Source: Demequina lutea
GTDB taxonomy: Bacteria > Actinomycetota > Actinomycetes > Actinomycetales > Demequinaceae
Assembly (NCBI RefSeq): GCF_013409005.1
Contig: NZ_JACBZO010000001.1
Location: forward strand, 310,001-374,000
DNA length: 64,000 nt
Direction: 5' to 3'
Below are positions 54,546-62,476 of the stretch, piece after piece; the first letter of the stretch is position 1, and every line of letters begins with the position of its first letter. The notes below the pieces were generated by a model that ran no database searches, was not told the origin of the DNA, and saw only the letters and a list, made by a program, of their open reading frames with translations. The translations under genes were made by a program, and so were the position numbers.

Positions 54546-55828
54546 TGGCCACCATCATCCGCATGCCGGCAGTGAGCGCGGGCAGTGACGAGGCCGCCAT
54601 CCAGACGTGGCTCGTCGCGCCCGGCCAGACCCTCACAGTCGGCCAGCCGCTCGCCGAAATCGAAACCGAGAAGGCCGTCGTCGAGTATGCCGCCGAGATC
54701 GAGGGCACGGTGCTCAAGCTGCTCGCGGCCGAGGGCGTGGCGGTGAATGTTGGCGACCCCATCGCGGTGGTGGGGGCCCAGGGCGAGAGCGCCGACGACG
54801 CGGAACTCGGCCCGGCGGCATCGGCTGTCGCGGAAACCCAGGCGGTCGACGGTCCCCCAGTGGTCGTGGAGACCCAGGCGGTCGACGTCGCCCCGGTAGT
54901 TGCCGACGCCCCGGTATCCGAGCGCGTCGCGACCCCCTCCCGGCAGTTCGCCAGCCCTATCGTGCGCCGTCTCGCGAAGGAGCGCGGACTCGACCTCACC
55001 ACCGTCGTGGGATCGGGTCCGGGCGGGCGGGTGGTGCGCCGCGATCTCGACTCGCTGCCGACTACTGCGGCCGCAGCACCCATACCAGCAGCACCCGTAC
55101 CAGCATCGGCCGCAGCATCGGCCGCCGCGCCCGTCGTCGCCGCCAGAGCCGGAACTGTCGAGGTGCCCCACACCGGGATGCGTCGCGCGATTGCCCGTCG
55201 CCTTACCGAGAGCAAGTCGACGGTGCCGCACTTCTACCTCGTGGCCGACTGTCAAGTGGACCGCCTGGTCGCGCTGCGCAAGGAGGTCAACGAGTCTTCG
55301 CCCGTCAAGGTGTCGCTCAACGACTTCGTCCTCAAGGCCGCAGCCGCCGCATTTGTCGATGTTCCCGAGGCGAATGCCACGTGGGGCGAGACGGCCGTGA
55401 CGCGGTACTCCACTGTCGACATGTCGGTCGCCGTCGCGATCGACGGTGGACTCGTGACGCCCGTGCTGCGTTCGGTCGAATCCCAGACGCTCACCGAGAT
55501 CGCGCTCAACGTCGCCGACATCGCCCAGCGCGCCCGGGCCGGTCAACTGAAGCAGCACGAGCTCGAGGGCGGCAGTTTCGCCGTCTCCAACCTCGGCATG
55601 TACGGCGTCACCGAGTTCTCGGCGATCATCAACCCGCCGCAGTCCGCGATCCTTGCGGTCGGTCGCGCTCGCCCGGAGGCGGTCGTCGTCGATGGCGCTC
55701 TCGAGGTGGGCACGATCATGACCGTCACGCTCTCGGCCGACCACAGGGTGCTCGATGGCGCGCTCGCGGCACAGTGGCTCGCGGCGTTCGTGAGGCGCAT
55801 CGAGAGCCCTCTCGGGATGCTCGTCTAG
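54545..55828 (+). CDS. Dihydrolipoamide acyltransferase E2 component
   Basis: 427 aa, starting one base inside the E1 stop (TGATG). Lipoyl domain with Lys43 in ETEKAVVEY; an Ala/Pro/Val linker; peripheral-subunit-binding domain ASPIVRRLAKERGLDLTTVVGSG (residues about 138-165, split motif); catalytic domain ending in DHRVLDGALAAQWL with the active His. It transfers the acyl group to CoA. No dihydrolipoyl dehydrogenase (E3) gene is near, so a housekeeping E3 is presumably used. Confidence 0.92.
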   Translation: MATIIRMPAVSAGSDEAAIQTWLVAPGQTLTVGQPLAEIETEKAVVEYAAEIEGTVLKLLAAEGVAVNVGDPIAVVGAQGESADDAELGPAASAVAETQAVDGPPVVVETQAVDVAPVVADAPVSERVATPSRQFASPIVRRLAKERGLDLTTVVGSGPGGRVVRRDLDSLPTTAAAAPIPAAPVPASAAASAAAPVVAARAGTVEVPHTGMRRAIARRLTESKSTVPHFYLVADCQVDRLVALRKEVNESSPVKVSLNDFVLKAAAAAFVDVPEANATWGETAVTRYSTVDMSVAVAIDGGLVTPVLRSVESQTLTEIALNVADIAQRARAGQLKQHELEGGSFAVSNLGMYGVTEFSAIINPPQSAILAVGRARPEAVVVDGALEVGTIMTVTLSADHRVLDGALAAQWLAAFVRRIESPLGMLV

Positions 55829-55888
55829 ACCCTCGCATTGGCGCTTGCCTGCCGCGAGCACCGGTGCGGTCCGGCGTACGCTCCGAGG

Positions 55889-56626
55889 ATGGACCACTCG
55901 CGGCTGCGCACGTCAAGGCTGGCAGTGTTGACCGGCGCGGGTATCTCGACGGGCTCGGGCATTCCAGATTTTCGCGGCCCCGCCGGCGTGTGGACCCTTC
56001 ACCCCGATCGCGCCCGGTTGCTCGACATCGACGCCTTCCTGAGTGATCCCGAGGTGCGGGTCGCCGGTTGGCTCGATTGGAGCAAGAGTCCTGCCCTTGG
56101 CGCCACGCCGACGGCGGCGCACCTCGCGCTCACCCGGCTGGTCGCATCGGGGTCGCTCGGCGAGGTGCTCACCCAGAACTTCGACGGGCTCCAGCAGGCC
56201 GCCGGCACCCCGGACGACGCGGTGGTCGAACTCCACGGCACCCTCCACGCGACGTCGTGCCAGCGGTGCGGTCGCGGCGTGCCGACGGCCGACGTCCTCG
56301 CCGACTTGGGCGCCCACCCGGACCCGGCGTGCGCCAGTTGCGGGGGCATCCTCAAGCCGGACATCGTCTACTTTGGCGAGGTGCTGCCTGCCGAGGCGAT
56401 GAACCGTGCGGTTGAGGCGGCCCAGGCTTGCGAGGTGTTCATCGCGATTGGCACCACGCTCTCGGTCTTTCCCGTGGCGAGCCTCGCGGGCATTGCCGTC
56501 GAGGCGGGGGCCGACCTCATCATCGTCAATGCGGAGCCAACGGGATACGACCGCTACGCGGCCGAGATCATCCGTGAGCCGATCGACGAGGCGGTCCCTG
56601 CGCTTGTGGAGCGCTACCTGGGGTAG
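55889..56626 (+). CDS. Sir2-family NAD-dependent protein deacylase
   Basis: 245 aa. GAGISTGSGIPDFRG for NAD, TQNFDGLQ, the catalytic His in VVELHGTLH, and two CxxC zinc pairs (CQRCG, CASCGG), later GTTLSVFPVASL. Removes acyl groups from lysines. TACGCT ends 6 nt before ATG 55889 (leaderless), which favours this start over the upstream one. Confidence 0.92.
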   Translation: MDHSRLRTSRLAVLTGAGISTGSGIPDFRGPAGVWTLHPDRARLLDIDAFLSDPEVRVAGWLDWSKSPALGATPTAAHLALTRLVASGSLGEVLTQNFDGLQQAAGTPDDAVVELHGTLHATSCQRCGRGVPTADVLADLGAHPDPACASCGGILKPDIVYFGEVLPAEAMNRAVEAAQACEVFIAIGTTLSVFPVASLAGIAVEAGADLIIVNAEPTGYDRYAAEIIREPIDEAVPALVERYLG

Positions 56627-56645
56627 TTACGGCAATCCGTCCGTG

Positions 56646-56726
56646 AAGAACTCACTACTGGCGTCACGACGGCCGTCAGGCGTAGGCGGGTCCGCGAGGT
56701 CGGTGTCGATCCAGTAGTGACTTCTT
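56646..56726. repeat. 16-bp inverted repeat flanking 49 bp
   Basis: AAGAACTCACTACTGG (56646-56661) and CCAGTAGTGACTTCTT (56711-56726) are complementary at 15 of 16 positions, around 49 bp of unremarkable sequence. Lies between the convergent sirtuin and VanZ-like genes. Could be a large terminator stem or a tiny element remnant. Confidence 0.6.
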
Positions 56727-56766
56727 GACAGTGACTTCGAGGCGGAGACCCGCGGAAGCCTGGCCC

Positions 56767-57348
56767 CTAGGCCGGTGTCGCGCCGCGCCCGCGCCACCAC
56801 CGCCGGACCCACTTCACGACGCGAAGGAGCACGACCACCACGGCGGCGGCCACCGCGCCAAGCAGCGCCCCAGAACCGTTGAGGATGACGTCGTCGATGT
56901 CGGCCACGCGGCTCAGGGTGAGTTGGGTTAATTCGATGATGAGCGACAGGCCGGCTCCAGCGATGGTCGCCATGATGACTCGCGCGATGAGCGGCGAGGT
57001 CCACAGCCACACGAGTAGCACGCCGATGGGCACGAACATCGCAATATTGCCGTAAAGGTTCGCCATGGTCGCGTCCGAGGCGGAGGACCTGAGCCCGCGC
57101 CTAATCTCGACGAGAGGGTGAATGTTCACCCGGGAGCCGGCCTCCGCGTCGCCCACGCTGAAGCCAATCGTCGCCACCAGGATCACGCCAGCCGTCGCCG
57201 CGAGCATCGTCCACATGGTCGCCTTGAGCGCCAGCCGCGCGCCGCCCCTTGCCACCGAGACCCGAGCCACGAGCAGGATGACCACCACGGCGGCGAGCAT
57301 CGCGACGATGACTGGGGTGTACCCGGCAACGTTCCACGCGCGGGTCAT
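56767..57348 (-). CDS. VanZ-like membrane protein
   Basis: 193 aa from ATG 57348 (TGAGGAATCG upstream). About five hydrophobic helices with NLYGNIAMFVPIGVLL and SLIIELTQLTLSRVADIDDVILNGSGALLG, the VanZ-family core (NxxxFxPxG and ExxQ...R..DxxDxxxNxxG). VanZ is linked to teicoplanin resistance in enterococci, but most homologues have unknown roles. Confidence 0.85.
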   Translation of the reverse strand: MTRAWNVAGYTPVIVAMLAAVVVILLVARVSVARGGARLALKATMWTMLAATAGVILVATIGFSVGDAEAGSRVNIHPLVEIRRGLRSSASDATMANLYGNIAMFVPIGVLLVWLWTSPLIARVIMATIAGAGLSLIIELTQLTLSRVADIDDVILNGSGALLGAVAAAVVVVLLRVVKWVRRWWRGRGATPA

Positions 57349-57520
57349 CGATTCCTCACCATGCGTCGACGGTAGCGTGTCACATGGTGCCGTGTCGGCG
57401 ATCGACGCCGCGTGCGGTGCGCCGGCGACCGCGCGGAGCCCCGATAGCGCCCTGGGGGGATCATGCCGCCCCCCCAATCGTTGAACTAGTGGCCGACCGT
57501 TCCCAAGAAAGGAGTTCACG

Positions 57521-57751
57521 ATGACCGAAAACGAGCATCACGAGCATCACGACCAGGACAAGCCGGTTGACGTCGACAACGCGGCAGATCACCGACCGGA
57601 AAGTGCGGGTGCGCCCACTTGGCAGAACGAGTCGCGTGGCGAGAAGGGCACCGATCAGAACCCGGACGCCAAGTTGCCACCCGCCGCTCAGGTCCAGAAG
57701 CAGCAGCGCAGCCAGGGCATGAATCACTCGGGCTGGGAGGGCAAGAACTAG
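57521..57751 (+). CDS. Small hydrophilic protein (76 aa)
   Basis: From ATG 57521 with AAAGGAG 6 nt upstream. His-rich start (ENEHHEHHDQDKP), many Asp, Asn and Gln, almost no hydrophobic residues, and C-terminal GWEGKN; likely disordered. The N-terminal His/Glu/Asp cluster could bind metal, but this is only a composition argument. No family recognised. Confidence 0.7.
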   Translation: MTENEHHEHHDQDKPVDVDNAADHRPESAGAPTWQNESRGEKGTDQNPDAKLPPAAQVQKQQRSQGMNHSGWEGKN

Positions 57752-57781
57752 GCCCGGCGCTGGCCAGCGCCGTCCGCTCCG

Positions 57782-58096
57782 CTACATCCCCAGCAAACGG
57801 AAGACGGCAAAGGCCACCGCTCCGGCGAGCAGAATCCAGTTGGTGTCGCGCTTCCAGATGGCGACGGTTGCCGCGCCAAGTGCCATCAGGTGCCATGCAC
57901 CAAACGCCCTGAATTCGCCCCCGCTCAGCAGCAGCGTGTTGGCGGCGATCGCGGCCATGGCGGCGGGACCCGCGAGTTCCAGGGTGCGGGCCCAGCCGGG
58001 GGACAGCTCGCGTTCCCCCGCAAACAGCGCGATCCCCGCGTATTTGATCGCGAACGTGAGCGCGGAGGCCAGGAAGAACAGGATGAGCGCGCTCAT
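57782..58096 (-). CDS. azlD: AzlD-family branched-chain amino acid exporter subunit (pair 1)
   Basis: 104 aa from ATG 58096, overlapping the azlC stop. Three to four hydrophobic helices with LASALTFAIKYAGIALF and LAGPAAMAAIAANTLLL. Small partner of AzlC in two-part exporters of branched-chain amino acids or analogues. Confidence 0.85.
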   Translation of the reverse strand: MSALILFFLASALTFAIKYAGIALFAGERELSPGWARTLELAGPAAMAAIAANTLLLSGGEFRAFGAWHLMALGAATVAIWKRDTNWILLAGAVAFAVFRLLGM

Positions 58097-58866
58097 GGAG
58101 TGCCCTCCCTGGGTTCGTCTTCCTCGCCCGTTGGAGCGCCGCGGTACCACGACGCAGGGGCGACCAAGCGAGTGACGCCGATGCCCGCAACAGTCGCGAC
58201 GATGACGTTCGAACCGTAGGGCAGCGAGTGCGCCGCCACGGCAACCCCAACCGCGATGAGCGCCGCCATGATGCTGGGCCTGTCGCTCACTGTGCGCAGG
58301 ATGATCGCGAGAAACATGAGCGGGACGATGAAGCCGATTTGCCAAGACGAGGGGATGACAGGGCCAATGACGATGCCGAGCATCGCCCCGCCCGCCGCCA
58401 GGCCGGTGAAGAGCGCCGCGCCTCCCAGAAAGAACCAGCGCCGGCGTACCGGGTCGGGGAGCAGGGGGGTGAAGTGCTTCTCGAGTGCCGCGGCCTGGTC
58501 GGTGAGCAGATACGCCAGCACGATGCGCCATCGGCGCGGGAAGTCCTTGTAAATGTGGGCGAGCGACGCCGAGTACAACGCGAACCTGGCCTGCACCACC
58601 GCGACGGTGCCCAGGATGATGAGCCACGGCGCGCCGCGCTCGAGCAGGTCCATGAGGGCCAACTGTGCCGCACCGGCGTTGAGGGTCCAGGTGCCGATGG
58701 CGCCAGCCCAAGGCCGGATCGTGGTCGATGAGGTGATGAGCGCGCCCATGGCCAGGCCAAATACGGCGCCGCCCACCGACAGCGGAAGCATCTCTTTGGC
58801 GCCGCGCGCCGCCTCGTGGCGAAGGTGCCGGGGCACGCGCAGGGAGAAGGCGTCACGCTCGGTCAC
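58093..58866 (-). CDS. azlC: AzlC-family branched-chain amino acid exporter subunit (pair 1)
   Basis: 257 aa from GTG 58866. About eight helices; conserved LPLSVGGAVFGLAMGALI, NAGAAQLALMDLL, VVQARFALYSASLAHIYKDFPRRW and LLTDQAAAL. Large subunit of the exporter with AzlD below. Paralogous to 60070-60906. Confidence 0.88.
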   Translation of the reverse strand: MTERDAFSLRVPRHLRHEAARGAKEMLPLSVGGAVFGLAMGALITSSTTIRPWAGAIGTWTLNAGAAQLALMDLLERGAPWLIILGTVAVVQARFALYSASLAHIYKDFPRRWRIVLAYLLTDQAAALEKHFTPLLPDPVRRRWFFLGGAALFTGLAAGGAMLGIVIGPVIPSSWQIGFIVPLMFLAIILRTVSDRPSIMAALIAVGVAVAAHSLPYGSNVIVATVAGIGVTRLVAPASWYRGAPTGEEDEPREGTP

Positions 58867-58931
58867 CGGCCTAGTGTGTCACGGGACCGATTTCGCCCAC
58901 ATGTCTCAACGTCCCAACCGTCCGCGCTGCG

Positions 58932-59615
58932 TTAGAAGTCCATCGGGCAGGCGCCGGCGAAATCCTCGGTGCCGTACACGGGCACGTTCGCATCCTGGTC
59001 GGTGGCGTAGATCCGGATGTTGGCCACGGTCCAAGGTTCGGCGCCCCAGCCGTCGGCGAGCTCTATCGTGACAAATCCCTCCGCACCCGTGAGCACCACG
59101 AGCTTGGTGCCGGAGAACGAGGTGACGGCCGGGTGGGCCGGGTATGCGGTGGCGACGTCCGCAGCTGTCGAGCCGACGTGGATGCCCTCGGCGGTGGTGA
59201 GCGACGGGTCGTACACGTCGATGCGGCCGACCTTGCCTCCGCCCTCCCCTCCGAGTCCCACCAGGGTAGGTGCGGCGGTGAAGACGAAGCGCCCGTCGCC
59301 CGCCGAGCAGTGATCCGCCTCCCAGGAGACGGCGGACTCTCCGGGGTTGCCTGCCACGGGCAGGTTGGTGTCGAGGCAGCCGAGGCGGCCGGGGACGATT
59401 CCGTCCGTCGAGCAGTCACCCGTGGCAGCGGACGCAGAGGGCGCTGGGGCGGACGGCGACGGGGAGGCGCTCAGCGTCGCGACGGGTGTGGTCGATGGCG
59501 ACGCACTGCCAGCCGACGAGGCACCGCTCGACGAGGCGCCACCCCCCGAGGTACAGCCAGCGAGGGCGATCGTGGCCGTCGCAACGACGGCCAGAATGTG
59601 GGCGGAAACATCCAT
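58932..59615 (-). CDS. Hypothetical lipoprotein
   Basis: 227 aa. Signal peptide with lipobox ALAGC, a 40-residue Ser/Ala/Pro linker, then a globular domain with several cysteines (GDCSTDG, LGCLDTN, DHCSAG, GACPMDF) that may form disulfides. The part IDVYDPSLTTAEGIHVGSTAADVATAYP resembles the repeat used by many secreted actinobacterial proteins. Between two azlCD pairs; function unknown. Confidence 0.8.
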   Translation of the reverse strand: MDVSAHILAVVATATIALAGCTSGGGASSSGASSAGSASPSTTPVATLSASPSPSAPAPSASAATGDCSTDGIVPGRLGCLDTNLPVAGNPGESAVSWEADHCSAGDGRFVFTAAPTLVGLGGEGGGKVGRIDVYDPSLTTAEGIHVGSTAADVATAYPAHPAVTSFSGTKLVVLTGAEGFVTIELADGWGAEPWTVANIRIYATDQDANVPVYGTEDFAGACPMDF

Positions 59616-59758
59616 CGCGGCCTCCTGTGGCAGCGTGCCTCACCGACGAGTTGCCTGGCGCTCGCGGTTGGTCCTCGCGGCTCACTCTCACGGTAGCGCG
59701 ATGGACGGCGGAGCGCCGAGTGATAAGCATCGGGCGCCGCCGTCTCGATAACTTCCGG

Positions 59759-60073
59759 TCAGAGCCCCGCGACCAAGAGCAGCGCGAACGCGACGGCGCC
59801 CGCTGTCATGGCCCATCCGGCCGAACGCCTCCACAGCGCGACACCGATTGCCACCGCGGCCGCAAGGTGCCACGCGCCGAAGGCCCGCCACTGGCCCTCG
59901 TCGAGGAACAGCGAATTCACGATGATGGCGCCCAGCGCGGTGGGCGCCACGAGGGCGAGCGCGCGTCGCAGGCGCGGGGGCAACCTCTCGGGGTCGCTCA
60001 GCAGCGCGATGCCTGAAACTCGGATGAGGTAGGTGCCGACGGCGGCGGCAAGGAAGATGAGGAAGACGGTCAC
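59759..60073 (-). CDS. azlD: AzlD-family exporter subunit (pair 2)
   Basis: 104 aa, same length and layout as the first AzlD (TYLIRVSGIALL, APTALGAIIVNSLFL, FGAWHLAAA). Overlaps the preceding azlC stop by ATGA-type coupling. Confidence 0.85.
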   Translation of the reverse strand: MTVFLIFLAAAVGTYLIRVSGIALLSDPERLPPRLRRALALVAPTALGAIIVNSLFLDEGQWRAFGAWHLAAAVAIGVALWRRSAGWAMTAGAVAFALLLVAGL

Positions 60074-60906
60074 ATTGCCTCACCGGCCTCATGCTCGGCA
60101 GCCTCGACCACGGTGTCCTGGTGTTCCCCGCGCCGCGCGCGTCGGGCATCGGCAAACTCGGCGAAGAACGTACCCGCGATGAGGCCCGCAACGATTCCGG
60201 TCAGGACGTTGAGGCCGAAGGGCATCCCCCTGGACAGCAGCACCACGGCGGCGGTCACGCCGAGGCCGACGAGCTCCTCGGGCTTGCGAAGCACAGGCAC
60301 CATGACGGCAATGAACATGAGCGGCACGATGAAGCCGATGTTCCAGGAGGCGGGGATGATCGGGCCCGCGAGGATGCCGACGACGGAGCCCACCATCCAC
60401 ACGAGCACGAACGGCAGCGCGCCGCCAAGGATGAACCAGCGTCGGCGAACGGGGTCCGGATACCGTTGGGCGTTTTGGAGCGCCACCACGGCGGCCTGGT
60501 CGGTCATGAGATGCGCGAGGCCGAGTTTCCACCGGCGGGGAAATGAGGCGAACACCGGCCCGAGCGCGGCGGAATACAGGGCGAAGCGCGCGTTGATGAT
60601 GAGCGCCGTGAGCACGGCGATGAAGGCCGGCGCGTTCGCCTTCACCGACTCGATGATCGAGATCTGGCTCGCGCCCGCCATCACTGAGGCAGAGGCAAAG
60701 ACTCCCGTCCAGCCGTTGACTCCGGCCGCGGGAATGAGCGCGCCAAAGGCCAACCCGAATGCCGCGGAGCCGGGCATGAGGGGCGCGATCGCCTTGAGCC
60801 CCGACCACGAGTCGACCCATTGTTGGCGGCCGATGCCCAGCACGGGGCCGCCGTTGGCCGCGCCGCTCCCAGACGCCGGGATGGGCCCGGACTGAGGTGG
60901 CGTCAC
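60070..60906 (-). CDS. azlC: AzlC-family exporter subunit (pair 2)
   Basis: 278 aa from GTG 60906; an upstream in-frame ATG lacks hydrophobic or ribosome-site support. Conserved MPGSAAFGLAFGALI, INARFALYSAALGPVFASFPRRW and LMTDQAAVV align with pair 1. Second large subunit of a branched-chain amino-acid-type exporter; two pairs may differ in substrate. Confidence 0.86.
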   Translation of the reverse strand: MTPPQSGPIPASGSGAANGGPVLGIGRQQWVDSWSGLKAIAPLMPGSAAFGLAFGALIPAAGVNGWTGVFASASVMAGASQISIIESVKANAPAFIAVLTALIINARFALYSAALGPVFASFPRRWKLGLAHLMTDQAAVVALQNAQRYPDPVRRRWFILGGALPFVLVWMVGSVVGILAGPIIPASWNIGFIVPLMFIAVMVPVLRKPEELVGLGVTAAVVLLSRGMPFGLNVLTGIVAGLIAGTFFAEFADARRARRGEHQDTVVEAAEHEAGEAM

Positions 60907-61090
60907 CCCGCAAGTGTGGCACGCGCGTCGACCCCGCCATCTCGCAAAATGGCATGGCGAGTATCGGCAGTCCTCGCCAAAAGTCATGTGCCGAATCGCC
61001 GTCAGCCCGGGAACATTCCGGGAACCCGTCACGTTGGAGCATTTGTACCCGCCAAGGCGCGAGCCTCACGGGGAGACAATTGAACTGCGT

Positions 61091-61130
61091 GGCGCCCGGC
61101 TTCTACCCCCCCCCTCAGAAGCCGGGCGCC
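61091..61130 (+). other. Orphan strong hairpin upstream of msrB
   Basis: GGCGCCCGGCTTCT pairs perfectly with AGAAGCCGGGCGCC across a C-rich loop (61105-61116). Flanking genes diverge, so it terminates neither. It lies 105 bp before the msrB start in a 329-bp intergenic region (60907-61235) that shows no gene. Confidence 0.65.
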
Positions 61131-61235
61131 TGCGTTCGTTGCTTTCCGTGGGTCTCGCACTCTGGCGGGTCTGTTGTCTCCGCGCGGAAGTCGTCGCGCG
61201 CGCGGCCCGGTACCGTGGATGGTGAAGGAGCGAAG

Positions 61236-61664
61236 ATGTCCCCGAACAAAATCATCAAGACCGATGCCGAGTGGCGCGCCCAGTTGGGCGACTTCGAGTT
61301 CAAGGTGTTGCGCGAGGCCGAGACCGAGCGCCCCTGGACCGGAGAGTTGCTCGAAGAGAAGCGAGCGGGCATCTACCGCTGTCGCGCGTGCGGGACCGAA
61401 CTGTTCCGGTCCGACACCAAGTTCGACTCCCATTGCGGTTGGCCGTCCTTCTTCCAGGCCGAGAACGACGCGGTGACGCTGCTCGAGGACAACACCCACG
61501 GGATGGTTCGCGTCGAGGCGCGGTGCGCCGCCTGCGACTCGCATTTGGGCCACGTGTTCCCCGACGCGCCGCAAACGCCAACGGGTGACCGTTTCTGCAT
61601 TAACTCGGTGTCCCTCACGTTTGACGAAGGCGACGCCGACTCCGACGCGGGAGGGGCCGTCTAA
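61236..61664 (+). CDS. msrB: Peptide-methionine (R)-S-oxide reductase
   Basis: 142 aa from ATG 61236 with GAAGGAG upstream. Zinc site CRACG and CAACDSHLGHVF, CGWPSFF and the catalytic Cys in RFCINSVSL. Repairs methionine R-sulfoxides. Immediately followed by the next gene without a gap. Confidence 0.95.
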   Translation: MSPNKIIKTDAEWRAQLGDFEFKVLREAETERPWTGELLEEKRAGIYRCRACGTELFRSDTKFDSHCGWPSFFQAENDAVTLLEDNTHGMVRVEARCAACDSHLGHVFPDAPQTPTGDRFCINSVSLTFDEGDADSDAGGAV

Positions 61665-62297
61665 GTGGTCGAACAACGACGCTACCGCCGCCCCGCCATG
61701 CTCGACATGGAAGAGGCCGAACAAATCGAGGGCGACATCGACCCCTTGGACAAGGCACTCGTCGCGCATGAATCCGCAGCGGCGCTCGTGGCGGGAGCCC
61801 GTGAGTCAAGCGATCCCGAACTCACCGCGCGCCTCGTGCGTCTCGTCGACGAAGAGGGCATCGACACCGTCGCGATGATGTGGTCGAAGGCGGAGCCGCA
61901 CACGCTCCCTGGCGCGCTCTGGCGCATCTACATGCTGCGCGAGTGGGTCCAATTCTCAGCGGACGCGGTGGCACGTTCGTACCACCACGGCGTCAACGCG
62001 GCGCAAGTGCGTCACGCGATCGCGGGCGTCGAGGACCCTCCCGGTCCCGACGAGGTCAAGCGCCTCGCCGATCTGATCCTTACCGGAGTATTCCAGGGCG
62101 ACCTTGCGTTGGCCCTCGATCGCGCGGGAGCCTTCTGCCGCGTCGTCGCCACGGGTGCGGCTTTCGAGGCCCAGTCGGATGAGGGTCACGCCGACGCTCG
62201 CGCTCATCAGTCGACGCTGCGCGCGGCCCAGCTGCTGCGTACGGGAGAGGACCTCGAGCGCTGCGCCGCGCTCTGGCGCAAGGACCTGCTCGAGTAA
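61665..62297 (+). CDS. Hypothetical protein, probably co-expressed with msrB
   Basis: 210 aa, GTG start directly after the msrB stop. Mostly helical, rich in Ala, Arg, Asp and Glu, no membrane segment. Segments DEEGIDTVAMMWSKAEPHTLPGALWRIYMLREW are distinctive but I do not recognise the family. Contains Cys in RAGAFCRVV and ERCAALW. Confidence 0.7.
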   Translation: MVEQRRYRRPAMLDMEEAEQIEGDIDPLDKALVAHESAAALVAGARESSDPELTARLVRLVDEEGIDTVAMMWSKAEPHTLPGALWRIYMLREWVQFSADAVARSYHHGVNAAQVRHAIAGVEDPPGPDEVKRLADLILTGVFQGDLALALDRAGAFCRVVATGAAFEAQSDEGHADARAHQSTLRAAQLLRTGEDLERCAALWRKDLLE

Positions 62298-62476
62298 TTC
62301 TCCGCGGCGATAGCCACTAGGGCGTCACCCGACTCGACCTCGCGTATCCTAGGAGTGACGTCGGGCCGCGGCAGCCCCGGGCTCCAATACCAGCCGCCTC
62401 GAGCGGCCTTTGCGCCGACTGGCGCTCCCGGCTCGGCGTCCCTTATCTCTACGCAATCGGGGCGGGCCCCGCGTTG

